NCBI GenBank assembly: GCA_037447655.1
Contig: JBBHKE010000368.1
Location: 52,651-116,650 of the forward strand
DNA length: 64,000 bases
Direction: 5' to 3'
Source of the DNA: Zygnema cylindricum
Taxonomy: Eukaryota; Streptophyta; Zygnematophyceae; Zygnematales; Zygnemataceae
Positions 35,672-46,094 of this stretch are shown one piece after another. A program made the translations under genes and the position numbers. The first letter of the stretch is position 1. The number at the start of each line of letters is the position of its first letter. The notes under the pieces were generated by a model. That model did not search any database. It was not told the DNA's origin and saw nothing but the letters and a program-made list of their open reading frames with translations.

Positions 35672-36843
35672 TGTCATGCCGCATCGCGTCGCCGCATTTT
35701 AATTATATTTAATCACATTCTAACTACATTTTTATATATTTGATCCTCATGTATACGGTTCGTATAAACTAACGCCACACTAATTTGTATTCTTATATGT
35801 TTCGGTGGCGATAGAACCGTACATATTTTTGTTGACGCCTTGAAACCCGCGGACAGATTGGATTCTGTACGCTAAGTCGTCAGGCGACGTGAAACCCGCG
35901 AACATTTTGAAGTTTGTAAGTCTATTCGTTAGGCGCCAAAATTTACGCGAACAAGTCTAAATTTCGTATGTACGATTGGCGAACTGAAGCGCCAACCTGG
36001 AAATATGCCAGGACCAACGCGAATTCGAACGCGCATCTACGGCCGTAGATGATGCAGACGAACGAACGATTGCGATTCGAACTGATCCCGGCGACGCGAT
36101 TGGTCCATTTTAAATCGTGGACCCTTGGAGGTCTCACGTATTTACATGTAGCATAGAAAGGGTTTTTATCCGTAGGCAGTAGATTTTGTAACGTAAGGCA
36201 GACGATTCTGGTCGCCTATTGGCCAGAATCCAAACTAGGCGCAGGCAACTATATAGAACGCATGTATTTGCAATAAGTTAGGGGCTCAGCTGTAGACTTT
36301 ATACTTAGCGAATTTTAGAAGAATTCTGTGCTCAAAATTTCAAGAGCAGAGGAATTCTCATTTTGGAAGATTTGACCTAAACTTTGAGGATTTATTTTGT
36401 GGAATTGTCAAGATATTTTAAGTGACTATTTTTCTGGTCATTAAGCGTTTTATTGCCTAGCTCTTACTTTCTTTCTCTGTAAACTTGCCCTACAAATTAA
36501 TCTACGCAGCTCACGCCGAGGCCTAACCGGTTTCGCTTCACTTCTTCTCGCGTCCTTTCAAGTGGATTTCTGCTCGGCCTTCTTTCTCAGGCCGTTAATG
36601 AACCTTGGATTGTGATTGGACAGTTTTGGGTTTGCTTGTGTGGTTTACTGCGTGATAGTGGATTAGGGTTGGCTTTCCTCGTATGTTTTGTGTGTGACTA
36701 AATCTGGTTATCTCAGATTTGCTCGCAGTTTGCTACATTTTCAGTTTGTGTGTTGTGATATTCAGTTAAATCTTTATTTATTGAACTCCTGTAAGGAATA
36801 TAAACTGACCAAGGAGCCTAGAGGCTATCCGTTGGCTTAATAT
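35672..36843 (+). repeat. Terminal repeat segment A, left copy
   Basis: Colinear with 51883-53053 at roughly 95% identity by eye. It contains three degenerate ~48-bp repeats (each with (G/T)AAACCCGCG or TTTACGCG; about 35834-35975), possibly promoter elements. Similarity to the right copy stops after CCGTTGGCTTAATA. Unlike at the right end, no B segment follows. Confidence 0.9.
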
Positions 36844-37920
36844 TCCCGTGCTCTTGAATATTTACTGCAATTTGACATTTTCAGTTTTGCTTCATTTTCT
36901 GCAATTTGAAATTGTCAGTTTTTCAAAGTTTCTTTATTCCTTGTGCAATTAGTTTTTTTGTCTAGTTTTTGTCAATTTATCTGTATGTTTAGATTTTTGC
37001 TATGCTTTATTTTCATTTCATTTGTTGTCTAGTTTGTTTTTGAGTTGTTGAATGTGAGATTGCTGAACTGTTTGGTATCATTTTCTCTTCTTTCTTCCTA
37101 CCGGATAAACTCACTCAGAACACCTAGCAAAGTTAAACAAATAAAAAACTTAAAAAACACCCCTAAGATATATATATATACTAGGTTGCACGAATTATCA
37201 CATAAAATTACCATTGCTTTATAGTCGGGCAGAGCGTGGCATAATGCTGATACGCGTGCCCTAACAGGCTACTAACTAAGTTGGTAATTGAGTTGTGGTG
37301 TCTGCTTGACAATTTAGAGTGGAGATAGTGGAGCTGATTCGTTTTTGGGAGCTTTGCAAAACTCTGGTTGGAGCGAACAACCGCAGTTCACCCTTGGCAA
37401 TCATCTGATCGCTAAGAATGGTTTGTAAGTTCACGATGCCTTGCGGGTGCAGGCGCGTGTCAGGATAGTTGTTGATCATTTAGAGGGTACGTGAGTGGAT
37501 TGGTTTCACCTGGACCTAATTCTATTGCGCAATTGCACTGTCCATGGTTTCCATGCTTGCCATCTGGCCGTGAGTGGCCTTGTGTTTTTCTTGTTGTCTG
37601 TTTGGCGTGGAAATTTATTGTTAGATCTGGTCGTTGGTGGCCTTGGATAGAACTATTTTCTGCCTGTGGAGCTTTAGATCTGCACCTCCGTGTTCTTGTT
37701 TAGCAAGTTTCTGCCTTTATAGATCTGGCCCTTTGGCCTTGCCCACTCCTTTGCAGGGTAAAGGTTTCGGTAAAAGCGGCCTCTTGACTAGATGTGGCCA
37801 TAGTGGCTTTGTTAGAGACTGTTTGAGATTGTTGCCTACGTATGTGGTATTGTTTAGCATTTGCAGCACCTCGTATAGGGCGTATCCAATAACGGATTTG
37901 TTTGTTATCTCAGTCATTTT
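36844..37920 (+). other. Leader of the outer retrotransposon
   Basis: Non-coding T-rich sequence between segment A and gag. It carries an (AT)n run at about 37168 and a nested hairpin at 37227-37261 (GGGCA-GCGT...ACGC-TGCCC). No tRNA primer-binding site could be recognised with confidence next to segment A. Confidence 0.5.
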
Positions 37921-38960
37921 TATGCCCACTGATTGGGATAATCTTGACCACTCATATAGATCTACACGTAGTGGTGGAACTTTTCGTTCATCAAATTTCG
38001 ATCAATCGAATTTATCAAATTCGGTTCCTTTGACGTTAAGTCTTTTAATCGAATCTAGAGCGTCTTCTACTCGTTCAGATTTAACCACTGTCTCATCTTT
38101 GTCATCCATTATTTCCACGCTATTTGTGGAAGAGGTGTATAACGAAAGGGAACCCGATTCAGATTTTCTTTCTTTTTGGTCTCCGTTAGCACCAATTCAG
38201 GCTTTGATTTCGACTAACTCGTCTCTTTTGATGGCCTCCACATCGGAGGGCACTCCTGGTAAACTTCAATTCTGCTTTAACAGAATGAAGGATACTATGA
38301 GTTTATCTCATTTTCGAATGTTATTCGACACTGAAATGCGAAATCTAGATTTCCGTTATCAAGATAGATTTGACATCTGTGTCGCTTTCTCCCTTCTCAG
38401 GGCGTTACCTTCGCGGGTCTGCCCTTACCTTATATTCCCGCAAGTATGATGGCATACTTGCGATGACTGAATATTCTCGGCGGTTTGCTCGTACGCTTGA
38501 GGTAATAGGTCAAGCAGAAATTCCTTATCAAACTGTTATTCCCAAGGTCTTAGATGCGCTTGGAAATGTTCTTTACCCGGCGGTGGCGGAGGTTCCCCAC
38601 CAATATGATATTGCAGCTCGAGCCGCCGTCCCGGCACAACCTGAGATGACAATTGCGTTACGAGACCCTCTCACCATAATGTTTAATTTGTTATTAGAGA
38701 AGTATTGCATTCAAAATCCTGACCAAGTTAAGGAATTAATGAATTTTGAGCGTAAACAGGGCAAAACTGCCCCCGCTTTACGAGCCCTTATGGAGACCTT
38801 GCGGGAAGCGTTACCCAATCTGATATGAGATGCCAAAGCTGTCCAGAAGTTTGTTGGATAGTTTCCTTTCCAGTCAAATAATTTTTTTCAAACTCACCTT
38901 ACCCAAACATACGGTCTCAAATTTACGTTCGACCAGGCAGCTCAATACGTTGAAGAATAC
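37921..38960 (+). pseudogene. gag of outer element, 5' part (broken)
   Basis: From the ATG at 37921 (MPTDWDNLDHSYRST...) a gag-like reading runs to about 38400. It then continues in another frame (YLRGSALTLYSRKYDG ... EALPNLI) to a TGA at 38826-38828, and after a further shift to THLTQTYGLKF and QAAQYVEEY at the edge of the inner element. The charged, helix-rich middle with no enzyme motif, ahead of a zinc knuckle, fits a capsid/nucleocapsid protein. Two frameshifts and at least one stop show decay before or after it was split by the inner element at 38961. Confidence 0.7.
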
Positions 38961-39479
38961 TGTAAAAGAGGTAGCAACACCCCACAATACGTCACAATGC
39001 ACAGCGGAAAACACCAAGGACCTCCCCGTAGCAACAGCAGGAGCACACAGAACTCGCAGACAGGGTTGGGCTTTATTAATTGAAAAGAGAGTACAAGATT
39101 GCGCTAGCTGCGTAAGTCTATTTCAGGTCTACTTCCGGTCCCCCATTCACTAGGTCTACCTGTCTATTTAAACTAGCTAACTGCTGGTCAACTTAGTACT
39201 ATACAGCTGTACACGTGGACCTTCGCGGCCAATCCAAGATCTATCCAAACTTCCTTCTAGAACTATACAGTTCAATCTACACATTTGCGGCGTTGCTATG
39301 CTGCTCTGCTACACCGCTGCGCTACTAGTTGCTACGCCGCTAAGTTGCTATGCTGCTATGCTGCGCTGGTCTGGAATCGCAGCTGCGCTGCTCTGGCATC
39401 GCAACTGCGCTGCTCTAAAATCGCAACTATAGCAGCCTAGCCCTAACTACTAAGTACCCAATTCTGTAACCCTGTTACA
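38961..39479 (-). repeat. Inner element 3' LTR
   Basis: 519 bp; on the + strand it begins TGTAAAAGAGG and ends CTGTTACA. It contains GCTGCG/GCTATG-type repeats at about 39290-39430. Differences from the other LTR were seen near 39007, 39013, 39284 and 39395. Confidence 0.95.
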
Positions 39480-39524
39480 GTGCCTTCCACTAAGGATTCA
39501 GCGTCCCGCTGAACTTTGATGGAG

Positions 39525-42500
39525 TCAGGGAAACTGCAGTTGCCGGAGTATGTCGTATGTTTCTTCACGATACTCCTCGAACTCTTGGCGAAGGACGTCG
39601 AGTTGATGTTGGAGCTGTTCACATCGGGTCTCCAGTAACGCGATGTGACGATCTGCAGCTGCCAACCGCCGCCGAGTAATTCGTTCCCGAACCTGATTTT
39701 CCGCTTCCTCCATGGGTACTTCGGTTTGCTGCGGAACGTCCGCAGGTGCAGGCTCCTCGGGTGCCGGAATCCTGGGTTCTCCGGGTTCAGCCCCTGGGGT
39801 AGCTTCCTCTGGTTCCTCGTCCGCCGGTTCCCACAGAGGTACCTTTCGTAATTTGAAGGACACGTGTTTTCTTGCAGCTCGGGCCCGCTGCAGAGCATTC
39901 CTTCGAGCCAGCTTGAGTACTCGCACGTCCGCGGTGACTTCCGCTCGAGAGATGATGTCGTGGAGGCGGACATCCCACGGGTGATAATGGCAAAGTAACC
40001 CGGGAACATCAATTCTGTACCTGTAGTTTTCCTCTACCACCTCTACGAACGGTAAGGTGTGAGGATTCAGCTGCACATAGCCTTTATGATTATTCCCCAG
40101 GTCCTTGGTCCGCATGAAATTCCACGCTGGGTGTGACGGAACGTTGGTAGGGATGCGGATAGGATCTCTAGGCTTCCCTATACGCCATTCTTCGGGCCAC
40201 TCTGAGGGGTCCCAATAAAACCTTTTGGCGAAGCTGAAGGCGAGGTCCGGATGCTGGGTGTCGACCGGTAGTGGGATGAGGTAGTCAGGAATTTCCTCTC
40301 CCTGTTCACTCTCCTCCTCCGAATCTCGTCGGTTTTCGCGCAAGAGAAACACATCATCACCGCTGGGGTATTGTTCCTCCGCCTTCCTCTCCGCGCTTTC
40401 AAACGATTGATCGTCTGGAGTGCTCTCCTTGGTTGGGTCCCGCGTCACCTCCAGATCTGGGGCGCGCTCCTCAATCGGCGGAGGTGTTGGTTCGCGTTCC
40501 GGCTCCTCCGCCTCCGACAGCTCATGATCTGCTTGAAGTTCCTGATCGCCTTCCCGGGTTGGGGTGTATTGAAGGTCCTGTGAGTTCTCTGACCCCTCCC
40601 CTCTACTGGTCTCCGCCAGTCCTGCCTCGCAACTGACACTATCCTCCGGTTCCGGCTCCACTTCTACCTCTCTTCGATTGCTAGCTTCCACCATGGCTTC
40701 CGCCGCCCTTAGCAATCTCTCGGGACGGCTCGGGTCTCCTTGTCCCACCCGTACCAGTCTCCTCCTTTTCGAGGGTGGAGAGGACGACGACGCCATAGAC
40801 ACTGCTAAACCAGACAATTCCGGTAGCTCCAGAAGCGGAGGTAAAGTAATTGTGCGGAGAGAAGCCGTTTCCAAGCTGCCGAGACTGAGTTGGTTGTGAG
40901 GACGAATGATGGTTGTATTCCCGGGGGTTGAGGGTTTCACTTTTGGGCTGTGCGCAGCGTCGCAGCGTGCGAGGGTATCGCAGTATCCAACATGTCTAAA
41001 ACTGCGCTGCTGCGGCGGAACCGAGGGTTCGTCGTTGCCTACATAGTGAAACACAATTGCGCCGTTGCGCTTTCCTGTCAGCGCAGCGGTGATACTGCGA
41101 TCCTCTGGCGTCATCATGACCATGTTGCGCTGCGGTGGTTGCGCTGCTACGGCGCTGCAGTGTGGTAACATCGCCGCTGCGGTCCTTTGCCGCGTCCCCA
41201 ATATTATTGCGATGGTTGCGCCACTGCGATTCACCCCTTTGTTGCGGCCGCTGCGATTGCCCCTCCGGTAAAGCTGAGTGTCCTCACTGTGCAGAAATCG
41301 GCGCAGCAACTCCGGGGAATGCAGATCCCCCTCGTCCACCGAGACATAAGCCCGCAATGCTTCCTCCAAAGTCCGATTCACCCGTTCAGTTTGACCATCA
41401 GTTTGAGGGTGGTAGGCTGTGGACATGGCAAGCTGCGTTCCGCATAACGCAAAGAGATTTTGCCAAAAGTGGCTCACGAATTTTCGATCGCGGTCGCTGA
41501 CGATCCTTTTTGGAAGACCGTGATGGCGGAATATTTCCCGAAAGAATAAGTCCGCAATATCTCGTGCACTAGCCGTAGTGGTCGTGGGTAGAAAATGTGC
41601 CATTTTCGTTAGGCAATCCACGACGACGAAGATTGAGTCGTAGCCCTCCTTCGTCCGGGGAAGGGCCACGATAAAATCCATCGAGATCGCCTCCCAAGGA
41701 ACAGATGGTATTGGGAGGGGTTGTAACAGACCTTGTTGCCCTGAATCAGATTTGTTTCTATTACACGAGTCACACGTCCGGACATATTCTGCAATGTCTC
41801 GAGTCATGTTTGGCCAGTAATACGCTTCAGCGACACGTGCGGTTGTTTTATCTCGTCCAAAATGTCCACTGAGCGGCTCGTCATGACTCATTTGAAGAAT
41901 TGCGTGACGAAGTGCCGTATTTGTCGGCACATATAGCCGTGTTGTCTTACTCGATCTATACCGCCTCATATCATTGGCAGTTCGAACGAGTACTCTCCGT
42001 TTGAAAAGTTCCTTTAGTGAACCATCATCGCCGTAGGCGGCCTTTATCCGACTTAACCACTGTTCGTCCACTTGCATTGTACTGGTGACTGCGCTGAGCT
42101 TCTGATTTTGCGCTTCGGTCAACGCTGCGCTTTTCTCTTTCACAGAGTCTCCGTTCCTCTGCTGCGGTGCCTGCAGTTGGTTCTCCGCTGCCGGCGCAGC
42201 GACATCAGGTCTTCTTGACAGCGCATCCGCCGGGTTCTGTTTGCCCGGCTTATATTCAATAACAAGTTCCGGACCGAAGGTTTGCAGGAACGTCATCCAG
42301 CGCACTTGTTTCTTGGACAACTTCGGCTGGGTTTGGAGATATTGTAAGGCGTGGTGATCCGTGATAACCGTGATCCGTTTTCCCTGAACGTAACACTTCC
42401 AAACCTCCAGCGCATTGATAATAGCTATTGTTTCCTTCTCATGGGTAGCCCAGTTCAACTCTGCTGCCTTTAGTTTGCGACTGTCGTAGGCGATGGGTTG

Positions 42501-43829
42501 AAGGCCTTTTCCTTGATCCTGCATAAGGATTGCTCCAATAGCCATATCGCTAGCGTCAGTAATTATCGTCCAGGGTAAATCCGGATCGGGAACAGCTAAC
42601 ACAGGGGCGGTAACCAACCGCTCCTTTAGCGTGTTAAAGGCTGTTTCTTGCGCCGCTTTCCAATCATAGGGCGCATCATTCTTGAGCAATTCCGTGAGCG
42701 GTGCAGCGATTTTTGCGAAACCTTCGACAAAACGTCGATAATAGGAGCATAGTCCGAGAAAGCTCCGTAACTCCGTAATATTCGCCGGTTGCGGCCACTC
42801 CTTTACTGCTCTAGTCTTGTTGGGATCCACTGCGATCCCGTCCCGGCTCACCACATGGCCTAGAAAGTCAATTTTCTCCTTAAAGAAGTCACATTTACTC
42901 CTTTTTGCGTATAACTTATGCTCCCGAAGGACTTGGAGGACCGTCCGTAAGTGCTTCACATGCTCCTCCTGCGTTCGGCTATACACCAATATGTCATCGA
43001 GGAAGACGATCACGAATGCGTCCAGATATTGTCGAAAGATGGAATTCATTAAATGCATAAAGGTCGCCGGTGCGTTAGTCAACCCGAACGGCATTACTCG
43101 AAACTGAAAATGACCGTATCGAGTTCTGAACGCCGTCTTTTCCACATCCTCCTCGGCAATTCTGATCTGGTGGTAGCCGCTCCGCAAGTCTATTTTCGAA
43201 AAATATTTGGCACCTCGAAGTCGATCCAACAATTCGTCTATCCTCGGTAGGGGGTACGCATTCTTCACCGTTAACTTGTTCAGCGCTCGGTAATCTATAC
43301 ACATACGGAACCCTCCATCTTTCTTGTTCACAAAGAGAACAGGGGCTCCATACAGTGACTTGCTTGGTTCGAGTGCTCCGGCTTCGACCAACTCCGCGAG
43401 TTGCTTTTTCAATTCGTCCAACTCGGTGTAGCTCATCTTGTACATCCAATTAGCCGGAGGTACCGCTCCAGGAACAAGCTCTATTTTATGATCCACTTCG
43501 CGCTTCGGAGGTAATCCTTCGGGGAGCTTCGGGGGAAATACATCTGCGTACTCCTCGAGAAGTTTTGACACGACTTCCGGGGCCTCTTTAGAAGTCTTTC
43601 CAATGTCGTCACTTTCTTTGGAGTCGAAGTCGGGGTCCTTCTTTTTCCATTCTTCCGGGATCTCTTCCTTCGCCTCCTCCATTGGCTGGACGACCGCCAT
43701 ATAAATCATTTCCCCTTTCTTAAGTGCCCTCTTAAGCTGTAAGGCCGAAAGCAGGCGTCCCTCTTCCGTTCCCTTACCAGCCGCTCCCGCTGTTACCTCA
43801 AACTCTTCTTCACCTTTCTTCACTCTCAT
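39525..43829 (-). CDS. Inner element pol: RT-RNase H-integrase core fused to unknown C-terminal protein
   Basis: An intact frame of 1434 codons. RT occupies about residues 120-300 ([34 protein letters not shown]; catalytic FLDD at 277-280). RNase H follows from D425 (TIITDASD). The integrase zinc finger has H649, H656, C686 and C689; the core has D718, D779 and E815 with the canonical 35-residue spacing. All catalytic residues are present. After residue ~828 ([10 protein letters not shown]) the rest of the integrase, its C-terminal domain and any chromodomain are missing. Residues ~830-1011 look like translated GC-rich non-coding DNA. Residue 1012 starts a separate-looking protein (own entry). 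RT-RNase H may be active; integration activity is doubtful. Confidence 0.9.
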   Translation of the reverse strand: MRVKKGEEEFEVTAGAAGKGTEEGRLLSALQLKRALKKGEMIYMAVVQPMEEAKEEIPEEWKKKDPDFDSKESDDIGKTSKEAPEVVSKLLEEYADVFPPKLPEGLPPKREVDHKIELVPGAVPPANWMYKMSYTELDELKKQLAELVEAGALEPSKSLYGAPVLFVNKKDGGFRMCIDYRALNKLTVKNAYPLPRIDELLDRLRGAKYFSKIDLRSGYHQIRIAEEDVEKTAFRTRYGHFQFRVMPFGLTNAPATFMHLMNSIFRQYLDAFVIVFLDDILVYSRTQEEHVKHLRTVLQVLREHKLYAKRSKCDFFKEKIDFLGHVVSRDGIAVDPNKTRAVKEWPQPANITELRSFLGLCSYYRRFVEGFAKIAAPLTELLKNDAPYDWKAAQETAFNTLKERLVTAPVLAVPDPDLPWTIITDASDMAIGAILMQDQGKGLQPIAYDSRKLKAAELNWATHEKETIAIINALEVWKCYVQGKRITVITDHHALQYLQTQPKLSKKQVRWMTFLQTFGPELVIEYKPGKQNPADALSRRPDVAAPAAENQLQAPQQRNGDSVKEKSAALTEAQNQKLSAVTSTMQVDEQWLSRIKAAYGDDGSLKELFKRRVLVRTANDMRRYRSSKTTRLYVPTNTALRHAILQMSHDEPLSGHFGRDKTTARVAEAYYWPNMTRDIAEYVRTCDSCNRNKSDSGQQGLLQPLPIPSVPWEAISMDFIVALPRTKEGYDSIFVVVDCLTKMAHFLPTTTTASARDIADLFFREIFRHHGLPKRIVSDRDRKFVSHFWQNLFALCGTQLAMSTAYHPQTDGQTERVNRTLEEALRAYVSVDEGDLHSPELLRRFLHSEDTQLYRRGNRSGRNKGVNRSGATIAIILGTRQRTAAAMLPHCSAVAAQPPQRNMVMMTPEDRSITAALTGKRNGAIVFHYVGNDEPSVPPQQRSFRHVGYCDTLARCDAAHSPKVKPSTPGNTTIIRPHNQLSLGSLETASLRTITLPPLLELPELSGLAVSMASSSSPPSKRRRLVRVGQGDPSRPERLLRAAEAMVEASNRREVEVEPEPEDSVSCEAGLAETSRGEGSENSQDLQYTPTREGDQELQADHELSEAEEPEREPTPPPIEERAPDLEVTRDPTKESTPDDQSFESAERKAEEQYPSGDDVFLLRENRRDSEEESEQGEEIPDYLIPLPVDTQHPDLAFSFAKRFYWDPSEWPEEWRIGKPRDPIRIPTNVPSHPAWNFMRTKDLGNNHKGYVQLNPHTLPFVEVVEENYRYRIDVPGLLCHYHPWDVRLHDIISRAEVTADVRVLKLARRNALQRARAARKHVSFKLRKVPLWEPADEEPEEATPGAEPGEPRIPAPEEPAPADVPQQTEVPMEEAENQVRERITRRRLAAADRHIALLETRCEQLQHQLDVLRQEFEEYREETYDILRQLQFP
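39528..40796 (-). CDS. Unknown 423-residue protein at the 3' end of the inner element
   Basis: In frame with pol but starting with its own Met at 40796: [19 protein letters not shown], an NLS-like basic cluster after a serine-rich start. A long acidic E/P/S-rich region follows. Next is a conserved-looking central block ([20 protein letters not shown] ... [20 protein letters not shown] ... [20 protein letters not shown]) and a basic helix ([17 protein letters not shown]). The end has heptad spacing ([20 protein letters not shown]), a coiled coil. No domain is recognised. Position after pol recalls envelope-like or accessory third ORFs of plant Ty3/gypsy elements, but no signal peptide or membrane span is present. 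The absence of stops over 1.27 kb suggests a real product of this family. Confidence 0.6.
40797..41345 (-). other. GC-rich spacer between integrase core and ORF3-like region
   Basis: Repeated GCTGCG, CTGCGAT and TTGCGC words resemble the GCTGCG block of the LTR (39290-39430). The frame is open but its translation is compositionally odd. It could be an internal promoter/U3-derived segment joined to the integrase by deletion. Confidence 0.5.
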
Positions 43830-44590
43830 GGCTTCCCCAATATTACCTCATGATCCCCAAGAGGTAATACATGAAGCGTGTCGTACCATCGGAATTTCCC
43901 AATGCCGACGCGCAACCTCGGGGTACGATGGGTGATTGATAGGGAACTGTCGTCGGCCAATTGCACCGACTGAGGATTATGTAGTACCACAAGAGGAAGT
44001 TTCAACCTTTTCACCGTCGCCTCGTTAATGAAGTTTCCCGACGCTCCGGAGTCCACCATGAAATCAGCTGCACTCACTCCTATTTGACCCCGAAATATCA
44101 AAGGGTCACCTTCTTCTCCGGCTAACCTCATAACAGTAAGTTTTCCCTTTTTGGGGTCTTTCCGCTCTGGACACTCCCGAGCCATGTGATCCGGAGAACC
44201 GCACTGGAAGCATAGGCCATTTTGCCTCCTCCGATGGATTTCCTCGGGGGACAAGTCATTGGTCTTGGTCTTGGTGGTTTTCTTCTTTTTCCGCAGGACG
44301 TTGACCGCCTCCTTATCCTCATTAATTGCGCCGAGCTCCATGGGGGTTGGACCTTCGTCTCGTCGGTTTCCTCCGCTACTGCTCGACCCGTAGTGATAAG
44401 GTTTCCGGAGGTTAAAGTCGACCGAATCGGTCCGCTCCGCAAACTGGATGATTGCTGAGAGAGGGGGAGTTGTGCTTTCCCGAGCAAGCCATTGCTCCAC
44501 ATCTCTACGAATAGACGACTTTAGCCCCTTCACGAAACGATCCACGGCTTCATCCTCCGTCATCGTAGGTATTTGAACCTTGCACTCCAA
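43826..44590 (-). CDS. Inner element gag C-terminus plus protease
   Basis: A 254-codon frame. The first half is the end of the gag capsid region ([26 protein letters not shown]). The CCHC zinc knuckle reads [18 protein letters not shown] (C-x2-C-x4-H-x4-C, intact). A retropepsin-like protease follows with active site [10 protein letters not shown] and the end HEVILGKP. The frame stops at TGA, overlapping the pol ATG (ATGA at 43826-43829). In related elements the protease continues past ILG-PW for many residues, so sequence after LGKP is probably deleted, fusing protease and pol out of frame. Separated from the upstream gag frame by one TAG. Confidence 0.85.
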   Translation of the reverse strand: MECKVQIPTMTEDEAVDRFVKGLKSSIRRDVEQWLARESTTPPLSAIIQFAERTDSVDFNLRKPYHYGSSSSGGNRRDEGPTPMELGAINEDKEAVNVLRKKKKTTKTKTNDLSPEEIHRRRQNGLCFQCGSPDHMARECPERKDPKKGKLTVMRLAGEEGDPLIFRGQIGVSAADFMVDSGASGNFINEATVKRLKLPLVVLHNPQSVQLADDSSLSITHRTPRLRVGIGKFRWYDTLHVLPLGDHEVILGKP

Positions 44591-44596
44591 GAACCT

Positions 44597-45076
44597 CTAC
44601 GTAAACTCCATCACTGAAGTTCGTTGCTTCAATACTGCGATCTTATCTCTCGCCGCCTTCACCGTGTTGACAGGCTGCCAAGTGTCGCGGAGGAGTTGAA
44701 CGAAGAGCGCCCAGACGGTCGGTGACTCATCGTCCTCTACCAATGTTCTCCACCAAGCCCCCGTTGCCCCTTTAAGAAGACCACCCGCGTAGTGAATCTT
44801 CTCACGATCCGATAGGCTAGGAAAATTCTCGAGATAGTTCGCCACGGAGAATAGCCATGAGTCAAGGTTCTTGTGTCTTGCAGGGTCAAACTCGTCGGGA
44901 AGCCGTAATTTCGGTCTCCGAGAATCTCTCTCGATGCCTCCATGAGGTCGCTCCCCTAGACGCGTCTCCAAGGCCATGACGGTGTTACTTAGCTGCGCAT
45001 TCTGTAATCTCACACTTTCCAACTCCATGAGAACTTGCGCCAACATTTCTGTAGTAGATACACCGTGTTCATCCAT
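44597..45076 (-). CDS. Inner element gag N-terminus (ends at premature TAG)
   Basis: Starts ATG at 45076 (MDEHGVSTTEMLAQVLMELE). A coiled-coil-like start is followed by the Ty3/gypsy gag core: KLRLPDEFDPARHKNLDSWL, FSVANYLENFPSLSDREKIH, GGLLKGATGAWWRTLV. It ends at VMEFT-TAG. The same frame resumes at once ([10 protein letters not shown]), so a single C-to-T change (CAG to TAG) is the simplest explanation. Unless read through, this copy makes no full Gag. Confidence 0.85.
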   Translation of the reverse strand: MDEHGVSTTEMLAQVLMELESVRLQNAQLSNTVMALETRLGERPHGGIERDSRRPKLRLPDEFDPARHKNLDSWLFSVANYLENFPSLSDREKIHYAGGLLKGATGAWWRTLVEDDESPTVWALFVQLLRDTWQPVNTVKAARDKIAVLKQRTSVMEFT

Positions 45077-45095
45077 GCTGGCGAGTCACGGGTAA

Positions 45096-45109
45096 CAGCT
45101 ATCATACCA
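45096..45109 (-). promoter_or_regulatory. Primer-binding site, initiator Met tRNA-like
   Basis: One base inside the 5' LTR the minus strand reads TGGTATGATAGCTG, matching 10 of 12 bases of the usual plant initiator-Met PBS TGGTATCAGAGC. The position is right; the two mismatches leave some doubt about the primer. Confidence 0.6.
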
Positions 45110-45110
45110 G

Positions 45111-45629
45111 TGTAAAAGAGGTAGCAACACCCCACAATACGTCACAATGCACAGCGAAAAACTCCAAGGACCTCCCCGTAGCAACAGCAGGAGCACACAG
45201 AACTCGCAGACAGGGTTGGGCTTTATTAATTGAAAAGAGAGTACAAGATTGCGCTAGCTGCGTAAGTCTATTTCAGGTCTACTTCCGGTCCCCCATTCAC
45301 TAGGTCTACCTGTCTATTTAAACTAGCTAACTGCTGGTCAACTTAGTACTATACAGCTGTACACGTGGACCTTCGCGGCCAATCCAAGATCTATCCAAAC
45401 TTCCTTCTAGAACTATACAGTTCAATCTACACAATTGCGGCGTTGCTATGCTGCTCTGCTACACCGCTGCGCTACTAGTTGCTACGCCGCTAAGTTGCTA
45501 TGCTGCTATGCTGCGCTGGTCTGGAATCGCAGCTGCGCTGCTCTAGCATCGCAACTGCGCTGCTCTAAAATCGCAACTATAGCAGCCTAGCCCTAACTAC
45601 TAAGTACCCAATTCTGTAACCCTGTTACA
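45111..45629 (-). repeat. Inner element 5' LTR
   Basis: 519 bp, TG...CA ends, essentially identical to 38961-39479. Transcription of the element would start here on the minus strand. Confidence 0.95.
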
Positions 45630-46094
45630 AATACGAGATGACAAATTGTTGGTGGGATGCCCACGATCGACCAAAAGCCCCTCAAAAAGAAACTAACCCT
45701 TTCAATTCACCAAATATTCGTAACTTGGGGCCGAATAATCGGCCACCAAGGGTCCCAGCTATAGGAACCCCACCAAATCAACCATCCAATCGGATTTGTT
45801 TCCGATGTGGCAAGACCGACATGATGCTTGGATGTGCCAGGATAAAATCTGCGACTTCTACACACAGGAAACAGACTGGCCACTTTGTGTATCGTTGTCT
45901 CATCAAAAACCCTGAATTTTCATATCAAAAACATATTCGAAATGGTGGCATACCGGCTAGATCTGCCAAAGTAGTCCAACCACTTAAAGAGTCAGAAAAA
46001 AAACTCTCCACCTAAAGTGTCTCGGAGAGAAAAAGAGAGAGAGGAAATAAAAACTCAAATGGCCGCTATGATCAAAGATTAGTTTGCAGCCCTT
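45630..46094 (+). pseudogene. gag of outer element, 3' part with interrupted zinc knuckle
   Basis: Continues the gag reading after the inner element (EMTNCWWDAHDRPKAPQ ...). A zinc knuckle begins CFRCGKT and ends GHFVYRC, which together would be a normal C-x2-C-x4-H-x4-C. Here 19 or so residues (including MMLGCARIKS and HRKQ) sit between the two halves. Downstream stops at about 46013 and 46081 precede the protease-methyltransferase frame. Confidence 0.65.

Larger units (their letters stand above)
38961..45629 (-). mobile_element. Nested Ty3/gypsy retrotransposon (young, defective)
   Basis: A 6669-bp element on the minus strand with two 519-bp LTRs and the 5-bp target duplication AATAC (38956-38960; 45630-45634), inserted in the gag of the outer element. 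Only four LTR differences were seen, so insertion is recent compared with the outer copy. Order on the minus strand: LTR, primer-binding site, gag, protease, RT-RNase H-integrase core, a fused unknown 423-residue protein, LTR. Defects: a stop in gag, a protease end directly abutting pol in another frame, and loss of the integrase C-terminus. Confidence 0.95.

Noticed and set aside
37209-37261. tRNA gene or primer-binding site in the outer leader
   Set aside because: The hairpin lacks a B box and a CCA-complementary site; only a nested stem is supported.
39645-41500. Plus-strand frames over the inner element (e.g. 41135-41500)
   Set aside because: Shadows of the minus-strand pol and third ORF, caused by GC-rich codon use.
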